This document shows positions 1 through 6,486 of a stretch of 7,682 bases of DNA, in pieces. The translations under genes were made by a program, and so were the position numbers. Source of the stretch: Spirochaetaceae bacterium (GTDB taxonomy: Bacteria > Spirochaetota > Spirochaetia > Treponematales > Treponemataceae); the NCBI GenBank assembly GCA_031272345.1, contig JAISTZ010000008.1, positions 1 through 7,682 of the forward strand, given 5' to 3'. The notes below the pieces were generated by a model. That model was given only the letters and a program-made list of their open reading frames with translations, ran no database searches and had not been told where the DNA came from. Each line of letters starts with the position of its first letter. Positions within the stretch are counted from its first letter, which is position 1.

Positions 1-1295
1 CCGACGGCGTCCCCGTCACCGCGGATGACGTGATTTTTTCCATTAATACGGCTTCCAACCCGGCGGTCAAGGTGCAGGACCCGAGCACCCTGCGCGACAT
101 CGTGGGCGCCACCGACGGCGGCCTCTGGGCAGAGGGCGCTTCGGGCCTGAGCGGGGTCAAGAAGGTCGACGACCACACCCTCACCATCGAGACCAAAAAC
201 AAGATCACCCTGAATGCCTTCCTGCTCACCCTGGGCCAGTGGATCCGCCCCTTCCCCAAGCACATTGTGGAAAAAATCGAGCCCGAAAACATCGTCAAGA
301 GCGAGTTCTTCCAGAAGCCCAACGTCACCAACGGGGCCATGAAGTTCAAGGAATACGTGCCCAGCCAGTATCTGGCCCTGGAAGCTAACGAAACCTATTT
401 CAAGGGCCGCCCGAAGATCGACGCCCTCAACTTCAAGATTCTCTCGGGCACCCAAATCACGGCCCAGCTCGAAAGCGGCGAGGTCGACCTCAACTTCCCC
501 GGGGTCGGCTACCTTCCCCAGGACGACTACGAGCGCCTGGAAAAGATGCCCCACATCAACGCCAAGTTCGGCAAGCCCGGAAACGTGCAGAATCTCTTCT
601 ATAACACCAAGGTCCTCAACAACGTCAAACTGCGGCAGGCCATGGACCTGGCGATCGACCGGGAGTCGATCCTCAAGAACGTGTGCAAGGGCTACGCCAG
701 GATGACCAAGACCCCGGTTACGAACCAGATCGAATACTACAACGAGGGCGCCGCCCAGTGGAAATTCGACCTCGAAGCCGCAAAGAAGCTCCTGGACGAA
801 TCCGGCTGGGACAAGAAAAAGCAGATCACCTTCCTGGTGCCCACCGGGAACGCCACCCGCGAGCGGGTCTGTACGGTGGTCGCGGAGAACTTCAAGACCC
901 TGGGACTCAACGTGGTGATCGACAAAAAGGACTTCCCCACCACCCTGGCGTCGGTGCAGAAGAAGGACTACGAAATCTCCATCATCGGCATACCGGACAT
1001 CCCCCTCAACATCATCCAGTGGATGCGCTTCTACTTCCATTCCCAGATGGGCTGGACCAACTACAACAACCCCAGGGCGGACAAACTGTACGACATCCTC
1101 ACCCAGTCCGTGGACGCGGCGGAAATCAAGGCCGCCTACTACGAACTCCAGGACATCCTGGGGCGGGATCTGCCCGTGGACGGCCTCTACAGCGAAATCG
1201 CCATGTGCGCGGTGAACAAGCGCCTCTCCCCCAACGTTGAGCTCTTTGAATACGGCGGATTGTCTGACCTCGAGCAGTGGGACATCGTTGAATAA
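1..1295 (+). CDS. ABC transporter family 5 solute-binding protein (peptide-binding), 5' end missing
   Basis: This is the extracytoplasmic receptor of a peptide-type ABC importer. It binds the substrate outside the membrane and hands it to the permeases encoded downstream. The reading frame is open from base 3 to the TAA at 1293-1295, giving about 430 visible residues. Family members usually have 500-550, so roughly the first 100 residues, including the signal peptide or lipobox, lie outside the window. The frame begins in the family motif DGVPVTADDVIFSIN (bases 3-47), which matches the SBP_bac_5 pattern DGxPxTAxDVxFS. A second hallmark is LRQAMDLAIDRESIL near bases 630-675, the LRxAxxxAIDRxxI signature of the Opp/Dpp/Nik receptor family. 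The methionine at base 30 is internal and is not the real start. The stop overlaps the next gene's ATG by one base (TAATG), so the two are co-translated. Peptides are the likeliest ligand, but nickel, opine or sugar binders share this fold. Confidence 0.93.
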   Translation, partial: DGVPVTADDVIFSINTASNPAVKVQDPSTLRDIVGATDGGLWAEGASGLSGVKKVDDHTLTIETKNKITLNAFLLTLGQWIRPFPKHIVEKIEPENIVKSEFFQKPNVTNGAMKFKEYVPSQYLALEANETYFKGRPKIDALNFKILSGTQITAQLESGEVDLNFPGVGYLPQDDYERLEKMPHINAKFGKPGNVQNLFYNTKVLNNVKLRQAMDLAIDRESILKNVCKGYARMTKTPVTNQIEYYNEGAAQWKFDLEAAKKLLDESGWDKKKQITFLVPTGNATRERVCTVVAENFKTLGLNVVIDKKDFPTTLASVQKKDYEISIIGIPDIPLNIIQWMRFYFHSQMGWTNYNNPRADKLYDILTQSVDAAEIKAAYYELQDILGRDLPVDGLYSEIAMCAVNKRLSPNVELFEYGGLSDLEQWDIVE

Positions 1296-2269
1296 TGCCG
1301 GGGACGGAATTATTACACGTTGAAGACCTGCGGGTTCTCTTCAAGGGTGAAGACAGCATCGCCGTTGGGGTGAACCAGGTCAGCTTCACCGTGCACGAGG
1401 GGGTGAACCTTGCGCTCATCGGGGAATCCGGGAGCGGCAAGAGCGTCACCTCCCTCGCGTGCATGAGGCTCCTGGACGAGAACAGCAGCATCGCCAGGGG
1501 CGGCATTTATTTTGGAGACCTGGACATCACGCGCCTGGAAGAAAAGCAGATGGAAAAGCTCCGGGGCGACCGCATGTCCATGATTTTTCAGGAACCCATG
1601 ACGAGCCTGAACCCGGTGCTCACCATCGGCTTTCAGTTGTCCGAATCCCTCCGGCTCCACACGGACATGTCCAAAAAGGACCGGAGGGACCGGTGCCTGG
1701 AGCTCCTTGCCCTGGTTGGAATCGCCGATAAAGAAAAGGCCCTTGCGGGTTTTCCCCACGAACTTTCCGGGGGCATGAGGCAGCGGGTGATGATCGCCAT
1801 GGCCCTTGCGTGTAACCCCAAGCTCCTCATCGCCGACGAGCCCACCACCGCCCTGGACGTGACCATTCAGGCACAGATTCTCTCCCTCCTCAGGCGGCTC
1901 CAGGACGAAACCGGAATCACCATCATGATCATCACCCACGATTTCGGGGTGGTGGCAGAGATGGCGGACGAGGTGGTGGTGATGTACGCGGGATTCGCCG
2001 TGGAGACCGGCACGGTCTACGAGCTCTTCGAGCATCCCATCCACCCCTATACGGCGGGGCTCCTCAAGTCACTCATCCCCCTGGACGCGAACATGGACGT
2101 GCCCCTGTACACGATTCCGGGGATTGTGCCCCGAATCACCCTGGAGCAGAAAAACTGCCCCTTCATGGGCCGCTGCCCCAGGGCCGTGGATTTCTGCGCC
2201 ATGGCCATGCCCGGATTCACCCAGATCGGCGACGGCCACTTTGTGCGCTGTTTTAACGGATTTTTATGA
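1295..2269 (+). CDS. dppD: Peptide ABC transporter ATP-binding protein, DppD/OppD-like
   Basis: This is one of the two different cytoplasmic ATPases that power the importer. The 324 residues match the usual family length (about 320-340). Visible motifs in order are Walker A GESGSGKS (43-50), Q-loop Gln99 in IFQEP, signature LSGGMRQR (157-164), Walker B LLIADEP (177-183), D-loop TALD, and switch His215 in ITHD. The C-terminal oligopeptide-transporter extension begins at the HPIHPYT motif (about 247-253) and carries four cysteines, C288, C294, C301 and C319. That is the C-x5-C-x6-C-x17-C pattern known to bind a [4Fe-4S] cluster in DppD-type proteins. The start ATG overlaps the preceding stop by one base and no strong Shine-Dalgarno sequence is seen, so translation probably depends on coupling. 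The dipeptide versus oligopeptide label is by homology only; the actual substrate is not shown by this subunit. Confidence 0.95.
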   Translation: MPGTELLHVEDLRVLFKGEDSIAVGVNQVSFTVHEGVNLALIGESGSGKSVTSLACMRLLDENSSIARGGIYFGDLDITRLEEKQMEKLRGDRMSMIFQEPMTSLNPVLTIGFQLSESLRLHTDMSKKDRRDRCLELLALVGIADKEKALAGFPHELSGGMRQRVMIAMALACNPKLLIADEPTTALDVTIQAQILSLLRRLQDETGITIMIITHDFGVVAEMADEVVVMYAGFAVETGTVYELFEHPIHPYTAGLLKSLIPLDANMDVPLYTIPGIVPRITLEQKNCPFMGRCPRAVDFCAMAMPGFTQIGDGHFVRCFNGFL

Positions 2270-3291
2270 TGGAAACCGATCGTTTTACCCAACCGGAGGA
2301 GCCGATCCTCTCCCTTAAAAACGTAAAGACCTACTACCCCATCCGGAGCGGTGTTCTCTCCCGGGTCATAAACCATGTGAAGGCCGTTGACGGCGTTTCC
2401 TTCGACATCAAGCGGAACGAAACCCTGGGCCTGGTGGGTGAATCCGGGTGCGGCAAGTCATCCATCGGCCGGACGATCATGCACCTGGAGGACCCCACCG
2501 GCGGCCAAATGATTTTTGACGGGGAGGACATCACCGGGTACAGCAAGGTCAGGATGCGGAAGGTCTGGCCCAGGATGCAGATGGTGTTCCAGGACCCCTA
2601 TTCGTCCCTGAACCCCCGGAAGACCGTGGAGTCCATGCTTTCGGAGATTCTGCGGATTCACCGGGTTGTGCCGGAGAACGAAATTTCCGATGAAATCGAC
2701 CGACTTCTGCACCTGATCGGCCTGAATCCCGACGCAAAAAAGCGCTTCCCCCACGAATTTTCCGGGGGCCAGCGCCAGCGGATAAGCATCGCCAGGGCCC
2801 TCACCATAAGGCCCAGGTTCATCATCTGCGACGAGGCGACCTCGGCCCTGGACGTTTCGATTCAGGCCCAGATTCTCGCCCTCTTCAAGGACCTCCGGGA
2901 CAAGCTGAATCTCACCTATCTCTTTATCTCCCACGGCCTTGGGGCCGTCAAATACATCAGCCACAGAATCGCCGTGATGTACCTGGGCAAGATCGTGGAG
3001 CTGGCTGCCACAGAGCAGATCTTCGCGGAGCCCAGGCACCCCTACACCCAGGCCCTCCTCAGCGCCTTCCCGGACCCTGACCCGAGCCACCGGGGGCGGG
3101 AGAAGATCGTCCTCACGTGCACGGTGCCCAGTCCGGCCCATCCGCCCTCAGGGTGCAGGTTCCGCACCCGCTGTCCCTTTGCCCAGACCGTGTGCTCGGA
3201 CATCGAGCCGGAACTGACCGGGAGCGGCGGGCGCCTCACCCGGTGTCATTTTGACATACAAAAATCCGACTGGAAGAAGGTACGCCAATGA
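2266..3291 (+). CDS. dppF: Peptide ABC transporter ATP-binding protein, DppF/OppF-like
   Basis: This is the second ATPase of the importer, expected to pair with the DppD-like subunit under the two permeases. It has 341 residues, normal for the family. The long N-terminal lead-in with KTYYPIRSGVLSR (21-33) before the Walker A is typical of the F subunit. Motifs are Walker A GESGCGKS (58-65), Q-loop Gln109 in VFQDP, signature FSGGQRQR (165-172), Walker B FIICDEA (185-191), D-loop SALD (193-196) and switch His223. The residue after the switch histidine is Gly (ISHGL) where most F subunits have Asp (ISHDL). The C-terminal extension has RHPYTQALL (258-266) and four cysteines C297, C303, C310 and C327, again suited to an Fe-S cluster. 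The start lies in an ATGATG: ATG at 2266 overlaps the upstream TGA by four bases, and ATG at 2269 is an equally possible start. No clear Shine-Dalgarno sequence precedes it, so translational coupling is likely. Confidence 0.95.
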   Translation: MMETDRFTQPEEPILSLKNVKTYYPIRSGVLSRVINHVKAVDGVSFDIKRNETLGLVGESGCGKSSIGRTIMHLEDPTGGQMIFDGEDITGYSKVRMRKVWPRMQMVFQDPYSSLNPRKTVESMLSEILRIHRVVPENEISDEIDRLLHLIGLNPDAKKRFPHEFSGGQRQRISIARALTIRPRFIICDEATSALDVSIQAQILALFKDLRDKLNLTYLFISHGLGAVKYISHRIAVMYLGKIVELAATEQIFAEPRHPYTQALLSAFPDPDPSHRGREKIVLTCTVPSPAHPPSGCRFRTRCPFAQTVCSDIEPELTGSGGRLTRCHFDIQKSDWKKVRQ

Positions 3292-4238
3292 AAAACTACC
3301 TCATCCGAAGAATAGCGCTTATGGTCCCCATCCTGTTCGGGGTGTCCTTCATCGTGTTTTTCATCATCCACCTGGCCCCCGGAAGCCCCATGGACCTGAT
3401 GGTGAGCCCCACCATGACCGAGGAGGCCCGCAGGGAGCTCGAACACAGCCTGGGATTCGACGCGCCCATCCACACCCAGTACGCCGCCTGGCTGGGGAAC
3501 GTGTTCCGGGGCAACCTGGGCTATTCCTACAGTTCCTACCGGCCCGTGGGGGACCTCATCGCCGAGCGCCTCCCCGCCACGTTCCTCCTCATGGGAACCT
3601 CCCTGCTCCTGGGGCTCCTGGGGGCAATCCCCCTGGGGGTGGTGAGCGCGGTGAAACAGCGCTCGCCCTTCGATTACGTGTCCACCTTCATCGCCTTCTT
3701 CGGGGTCTCCGCGCCGAACTTCTTTTTGGGCCTGGGGCTGATTTACATCTTCAGCATCAAACTCAGGGCCCTCCCCTCGAGCGGCATGTACACCCTGGGG
3801 GGGCGGGGCGGCCCCTGGGACGTGGCCCGGCACATGGTCATGCCCTGCATTGTCCTCAGCATCAACATCTGCGGCAGATTCCTCCGGTACATCCGCAGCG
3901 CCATGCTGGACGTGCTCCGCCAGGACTACATCCGCACGGCCACCGCCAAGGGGGTCGGCTTTTTTTCGCGCCTCTCGGTCCACGCCTTCAGGAACGCCCT
4001 GCTCCCCCTGATTACCCTGGTGGGCCTGGAGATACCGGCCCTCCTTGGGGGCGCGGTTGTTACGGAGCAAATCTTTTCCTGGCCGGGAGTCGGCAGGCTT
4101 ACGGTTGACGCCATTATGACACGGGATTATCCCGTGCTCATGGGAATCAATTTAATGGCGGCAGTCATGGTGCTTTTGGCGAGTCTCATCACGGACATCC
4201 TCTACGCCGTGGCGGACCCCAGGATAAAGTACAACTAG
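3288..4238 (+). CDS. dppB: Peptide ABC transporter permease, DppB/OppB-like
   Basis: This inner-membrane permease forms half of the translocation pore. Its 316 residues fit the family (about 305-340). The N terminus MKNYLIRRIALMVPILFGVS is the classic first transmembrane segment of DppB/OppB. It is followed by LAPGSPMD (29-36) and a periplasmic loop with GNLGYSYSSYRPV (75-87). Further hydrophobic segments lie at roughly 98-120, 133-157, 183-198, 238-260 and 284-307, giving about six. The cytoplasmic EAA coupling loop is visible as DYIRTATAKGV (213-223) followed by HAFRNALLPLIT (232-243); it docks with the ATPases. The C terminus ADPRIKYN is typical. The start overlaps the dppF stop (ATGA) and has a strong ribosome binding site AAGAAGG at 3274-3280, seven bases ahead of the ATG. 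A long open frame at 3251-4108 in another frame over the same bases is a GC-driven shadow. Confidence 0.95.
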   Translation: MKNYLIRRIALMVPILFGVSFIVFFIIHLAPGSPMDLMVSPTMTEEARRELEHSLGFDAPIHTQYAAWLGNVFRGNLGYSYSSYRPVGDLIAERLPATFLLMGTSLLLGLLGAIPLGVVSAVKQRSPFDYVSTFIAFFGVSAPNFFLGLGLIYIFSIKLRALPSSGMYTLGGRGGPWDVARHMVMPCIVLSINICGRFLRYIRSAMLDVLRQDYIRTATAKGVGFFSRLSVHAFRNALLPLITLVGLEIPALLGGAVVTEQIFSWPGVGRLTVDAIMTRDYPVLMGINLMAAVMVLLASLITDILYAVADPRIKYN

Positions 4239-4247
4239 GGGGGACCG

Positions 4248-5108
4248 ATGGCATCAAAAACAGAGAGCGGCGCCGCTCGAATCTGGCGCAGGTTTTGCAA
4301 ACACCGGTTCGCCCTGGGCGGGGCCATCGTCGTGGCCGCCCTGGTGATCTGCGCGGTCTTTTCCCCGATCATCGCCCCCCAGGACCCCTACCTCGTCGGG
4401 AGCGACTTCGAGGCCCCCCCGGGGAACGGCCACATCCTGGGCACGGACCAGGTGGGGCGGGACGTGCTTTCCCGGCTCATCTACGCCTCCCGCATATCCG
4501 TTACCGTGGGCATCGGGACGGTCCTGGTGTCGACCCTCCTGGGGATAATCCTGGGGCTCGAATCGGGCTACTTCGGCGGCGCGGTGGACATGGTGATCAT
4601 GCGGGTGGCGGACGTGTTCATGTCCTTCCCGTCCCTCATCCTGATCATGGTGGTCACCAGCATCGTGGGGCCCGGGGTTGACAGAATCATCCTGATTCTG
4701 GGGATTCTGAGCTGGCCCCAGGTGGCGCGGCTCGTGCGGAGCAACGTGCTTTCCATCAAGCAGCTCGACTACGTGAAGTCCGCGGTTGCCCTGGGGTTCA
4801 GGAGCCAGCGGATTCTGCTCCTCCACATCCTGCCCAATACCCTGGGGCCGATTCTGGTGCAGGCCACCTTCGGCATTGCCGGGGCGATCATCATGGAGTC
4901 CGCCCTGAGCTTCCTCGGCCTGGGGGTGAACCCGCCGATCGCCAGTTGGGGGAACATGCTCACCGACGCCCAGTCCCTCACCACGCTCACCGTGCGGCCC
5001 TGGCTGTGGATACCCCCCGGGGTGATGATTCTCCTTTCGGTCCTGTCCTTCAATTTCGTGGGCGACGGACTGAGGGACGCATTGGACCCCAAAACACTGT
5101 ACAAATAG
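4248..5108 (+). CDS. dppC: Peptide ABC transporter permease, DppC/OppC-like
   Basis: This is the second pore-forming permease, the partner of the DppB-like protein. It has 286 residues, close to the 280-300 usual for DppC. A short cytoplasmic N terminus with RRFCKHRFALGGA (14-26) leads into transmembrane segment 1 (about 22-43). Next come the family hallmarks FSPIIAPQDPY (38-48) and HILGTDQVGRDVLSRLIYA (62-80). The permease domain follows, with hydrophobic segments near 85-108, 113-138, 145-160, 199-220 and 252-275. The EAA coupling loop is DYVKSAVALGF (174-184) plus LHILPNTLGPILVQ (192-205), and the conserved ESALSFLGLGV (217-227) and GDGLRDALDP (272-281) are present. The gap to dppB is nine bases. 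It holds a G-rich Shine-Dalgarno stretch (GGGGGGA, 4238-4244) that starts within the dppB stop codon and sits only three bases from the ATG, a short spacing. No internal promoter is apparent. Confidence 0.95.
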   Translation: MASKTESGAARIWRRFCKHRFALGGAIVVAALVICAVFSPIIAPQDPYLVGSDFEAPPGNGHILGTDQVGRDVLSRLIYASRISVTVGIGTVLVSTLLGIILGLESGYFGGAVDMVIMRVADVFMSFPSLILIMVVTSIVGPGVDRIILILGILSWPQVARLVRSNVLSIKQLDYVKSAVALGFRSQRILLLHILPNTLGPILVQATFGIAGAIIMESALSFLGLGVNPPIASWGNMLTDAQSLTTLTVRPWLWIPPGVMILLSVLSFNFVGDGLRDALDPKTLYK

Positions 5109-5111
5109 GAG
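5106..5111 (+). promoter_or_regulatory. Ribosome binding site of the M20 amidohydrolase
   Basis: TAGGAG is a near-ideal Shine-Dalgarno sequence, six bases before the ATG at 5118. Its first three bases are the stop codon of dppC, so terminating ribosomes are well placed to reinitiate. It supports 5118 as the true start and the inclusion of this gene in the transporter operon. Confidence 0.8.
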
Positions 5112-5117
5112 TTACGA

Positions 5118-6314
5118 ATGAGTCAATTACACGATTACGTTGCGGGCGTTGAGGGCGGTTTGATTGAGGTGTGGCATCACCTTCACCGGAACCCGGAGCT
5201 CAGCATGGTTGAATTCAAGACCGCGGATTTTATCGAGGGTGAATTAAAAAAAATCCCCGGCCTGCACAGGGTCAAGCGGGTAGGGGAGACCGGCGTCTGG
5301 GCCGAACTGGCCGGGGCCGCCCCCAGGCCCGGCGCTCCGGTCGTAGCCCTCCGGGGCGACATGGACGCCCTCCCCATCCAGGAGGCAACGTCGGTTCCCT
5401 TCAAGTCCGTGATTCCGGGGGTGATGCACGCCTGCGGCCACGACATTCACACCAGCTCCCTCCTGGGGGCGGTCAAGGTGCTGGCGGCCCATTACCGGGA
5501 CAGGATTCCCGGCAAGGTCTGGTTCTTCTTCCAGCCCGGCGAGGAGGTGCTTTCGGGGGCGCGGGTCTTCCTGGAGGACAGGGAGATTGACTTTTCCCAG
5601 GTGTCCCACATCGCGGGGATTCACGTGTCCCCCCAGCACAGGGCCGGGCAGGTGTGCATCAAAAACGGGCCCGCCATGGCCGGGTCGGACTTCTTCAAAA
5701 TCACCGTGACCGGCCAAGGTTCCCACGCGGCCTTCCCCCAGGGCGCCCGGGACCCCGTCACGGCCCAGGCGAGTCTCATCGGCGAATTGCAGACCCTGGT
5801 CTCCAGGGAGACCGACCCCACGGACTCGGCGGTGCTTTCGGTCTGCACGATCCACGGGGGTACAAAAAACAACATCATCCCCTCGGAGGTCGTCCTGGAA
5901 GGGACCTTCCGGTTCCTGCAACGGTCAACCCAGAAGCGCATCCACAGGGCCGTCGGCCGGGTCTGCAAGGGGATCTCCCTTTCCAAAAATGTCACGGTGC
6001 GGTGCGATATGACCGTCGGCACACCCCCCCTCATCAACGACGACGGGTGCTTCAAGCGGGCTGAACGGGCCCTCACCAAAGCTTTCGGCAAGGCCAATGT
6101 GCTCTTTGCCCCCGCCCCCATGATGGGCAGTGAGGACTTCGCGTTCTTTATGGAAAAGGTCCCCGGGGTCTTCATGATGATCGGCGCGCTCCCCAGGGGC
6201 GCGGAACCCATGGGCCTCCACACGCCCACCTTCGCCGCCGACCCCGGCGCGCTCCGCAGCGGCGTCACCGCCCTGTGCGCCTATGCCCTGGAGTCCTTCG
6301 GCATAGAACCATAG
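5118..6314 (+). CDS. M20 family (M20D-type) amidohydrolase / metallopeptidase
   Basis: This is a metal-dependent amidohydrolase that cleaves an amide bond to release an amino acid, of the hippurate/IAA-amino acid/aminoacylase-like branch. It has 398 residues, the normal length, and no signal peptide, so it is cytoplasmic. Visible motifs are HRNPELSMVEFKTADF (23-38), RGDMDALPIQE (79-89), HACGHDIHTSSLLGA (104-118), FQPGEE (138-143), GIHV (167-170), GSHAAFPQGARDPV (201-214) in the lid/dimerisation domain, MGSEDFAFF (336-344) and LHTPTF (367-372). By comparison with the family, metal ligands should be C106, H108, E143, H169 and H368, with E142 as catalytic base; all are present, so the enzyme should be active. 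The ATG follows an AGGAG that overlaps the dppC stop, six bases upstream. Its place as last gene of a peptide-importer operon suggests it processes the imported compound. Candidate substrates are N-acyl amino acids, aminobenzoyl-glutamate-like conjugates or dipeptides; the sequence does not decide among them. Confidence 0.93.
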   Translation: MSQLHDYVAGVEGGLIEVWHHLHRNPELSMVEFKTADFIEGELKKIPGLHRVKRVGETGVWAELAGAAPRPGAPVVALRGDMDALPIQEATSVPFKSVIPGVMHACGHDIHTSSLLGAVKVLAAHYRDRIPGKVWFFFQPGEEVLSGARVFLEDREIDFSQVSHIAGIHVSPQHRAGQVCIKNGPAMAGSDFFKITVTGQGSHAAFPQGARDPVTAQASLIGELQTLVSRETDPTDSAVLSVCTIHGGTKNNIIPSEVVLEGTFRFLQRSTQKRIHRAVGRVCKGISLSKNVTVRCDMTVGTPPLINDDGCFKRAERALTKAFGKANVLFAPAPMMGSEDFAFFMEKVPGVFMMIGALPRGAEPMGLHTPTFAADPGALRSGVTALCAYALESFGIEP

Positions 6315-6347
6315 GCACACGCTGAAAAACCCGCGAAGCATTTTCTT

Positions 6348-6376
6348 TTGACACAATCTTTTTTTCATGCTAGACT
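6348..6376 (+). promoter_or_regulatory. Sigma70-type promoter with extended -10 for the lipoprotein gene
   Basis: A perfect -35 hexamer TTGACA (6348-6353) is followed after exactly 17 bases by TAGACT (6371-6376), which matches four of six TATAAT positions. The bases TGC just before it (6368-6370) form the TGn of an extended -10. The spacer contains a run of seven T. Transcription would start near 6383, leaving a leader of about 50 bases before the ATG at 6434. The element lies in an AT-rich island within GC-rich DNA, 34 bases after the M20 stop, which indicates that the lipoprotein gene is transcribed separately from the transporter operon. Confidence 0.65.
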
Positions 6377-6400
6377 TATCCAGTCCGGCGGCCTTACCGA

Positions 6401-6406
6401 TATAAT
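6401..6406 (+). promoter_or_regulatory. Possible second -10 box (TATAAT)
   Basis: A perfect TATAAT hexamer lies 28 bases before the lipoprotein ATG. No good -35 is found 16-18 bases upstream, and only TTATCC at 19-base spacing (6376-6381) shares the first two bases with the consensus. If used, transcription would begin near 6412, immediately before the ribosome binding site, giving a very short leader. It may be a secondary promoter or a chance match in AT-rich sequence. Confidence 0.3.
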
Positions 6407-6414
6407 AGTGAGAG

Positions 6415-6421
6415 AGAAGGG
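6415..6421 (+). promoter_or_regulatory. Ribosome binding site ahead of the lipoprotein gene
   Basis: AGAAGGG is the only Shine-Dalgarno-like sequence in the leader. It is 12 bases from the lipoprotein ATG at 6434, which is long, but 8 bases from another ATG at 6430 in a different frame. A TGA in the lipoprotein frame at 6428-6430 excludes any start further upstream, so 6434 is the first possible start. Confidence 0.6.
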
Positions 6422-6429
6422 TTGGTGTG

Positions 6430-6486
6430 ATGGATGAACAGAACGGCAAAAAAATTACCCCCATACACACACAGCGCTCGAGCTAA
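6430..6486 (+). other. Tiny ORF overlapping the lipoprotein start (possible leader peptide)
   Basis: ATG at 6430 opens an 18-codon frame ending with TAA at 6484-6486. It begins four bases before the lipoprotein ATG and is better spaced from the AGAAGGG ribosome binding site than the lipoprotein start. The peptide (MDEQNGKKITPIHTQRSS) resembles nothing I recognise. It could compete with or modulate lipoprotein translation, but it may equally be an accident of two nearby ATGs. Confidence 0.15.

Noticed and set aside
1313..2044. Minus-strand open frame of 243 codons, and similar ones at 2458-3141, 5244-5921 and 5621-6268
   Set aside because: All lie opposite well-supported genes and show no family motifs; they are composition artefacts.
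3246..4070. Minus-strand open frame of 274 codons
   Set aside because: It is antisense to the permease gene, with low-complexity composition and no recognisable motif; a shadow of C/G-ending codons on the other strand.
3251..4108. Plus-strand open frame of 285 codons overlapping the DppB-like gene
   Set aside because: The translation is rich in Pro, Gly, Arg and His with no domain, and it overlaps a clear permease in another frame. It is the usual shadow of a GC-rich coding region.
6321..6366. Possible terminator after the M20 gene: GAAAA/TTTTC inverted repeat followed by T-rich runs
   Set aside because: The stem is only five mostly A-T pairs with a 12-base loop, and the T runs overlap the promoter region. 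It is too weak to call a rho-independent terminator.
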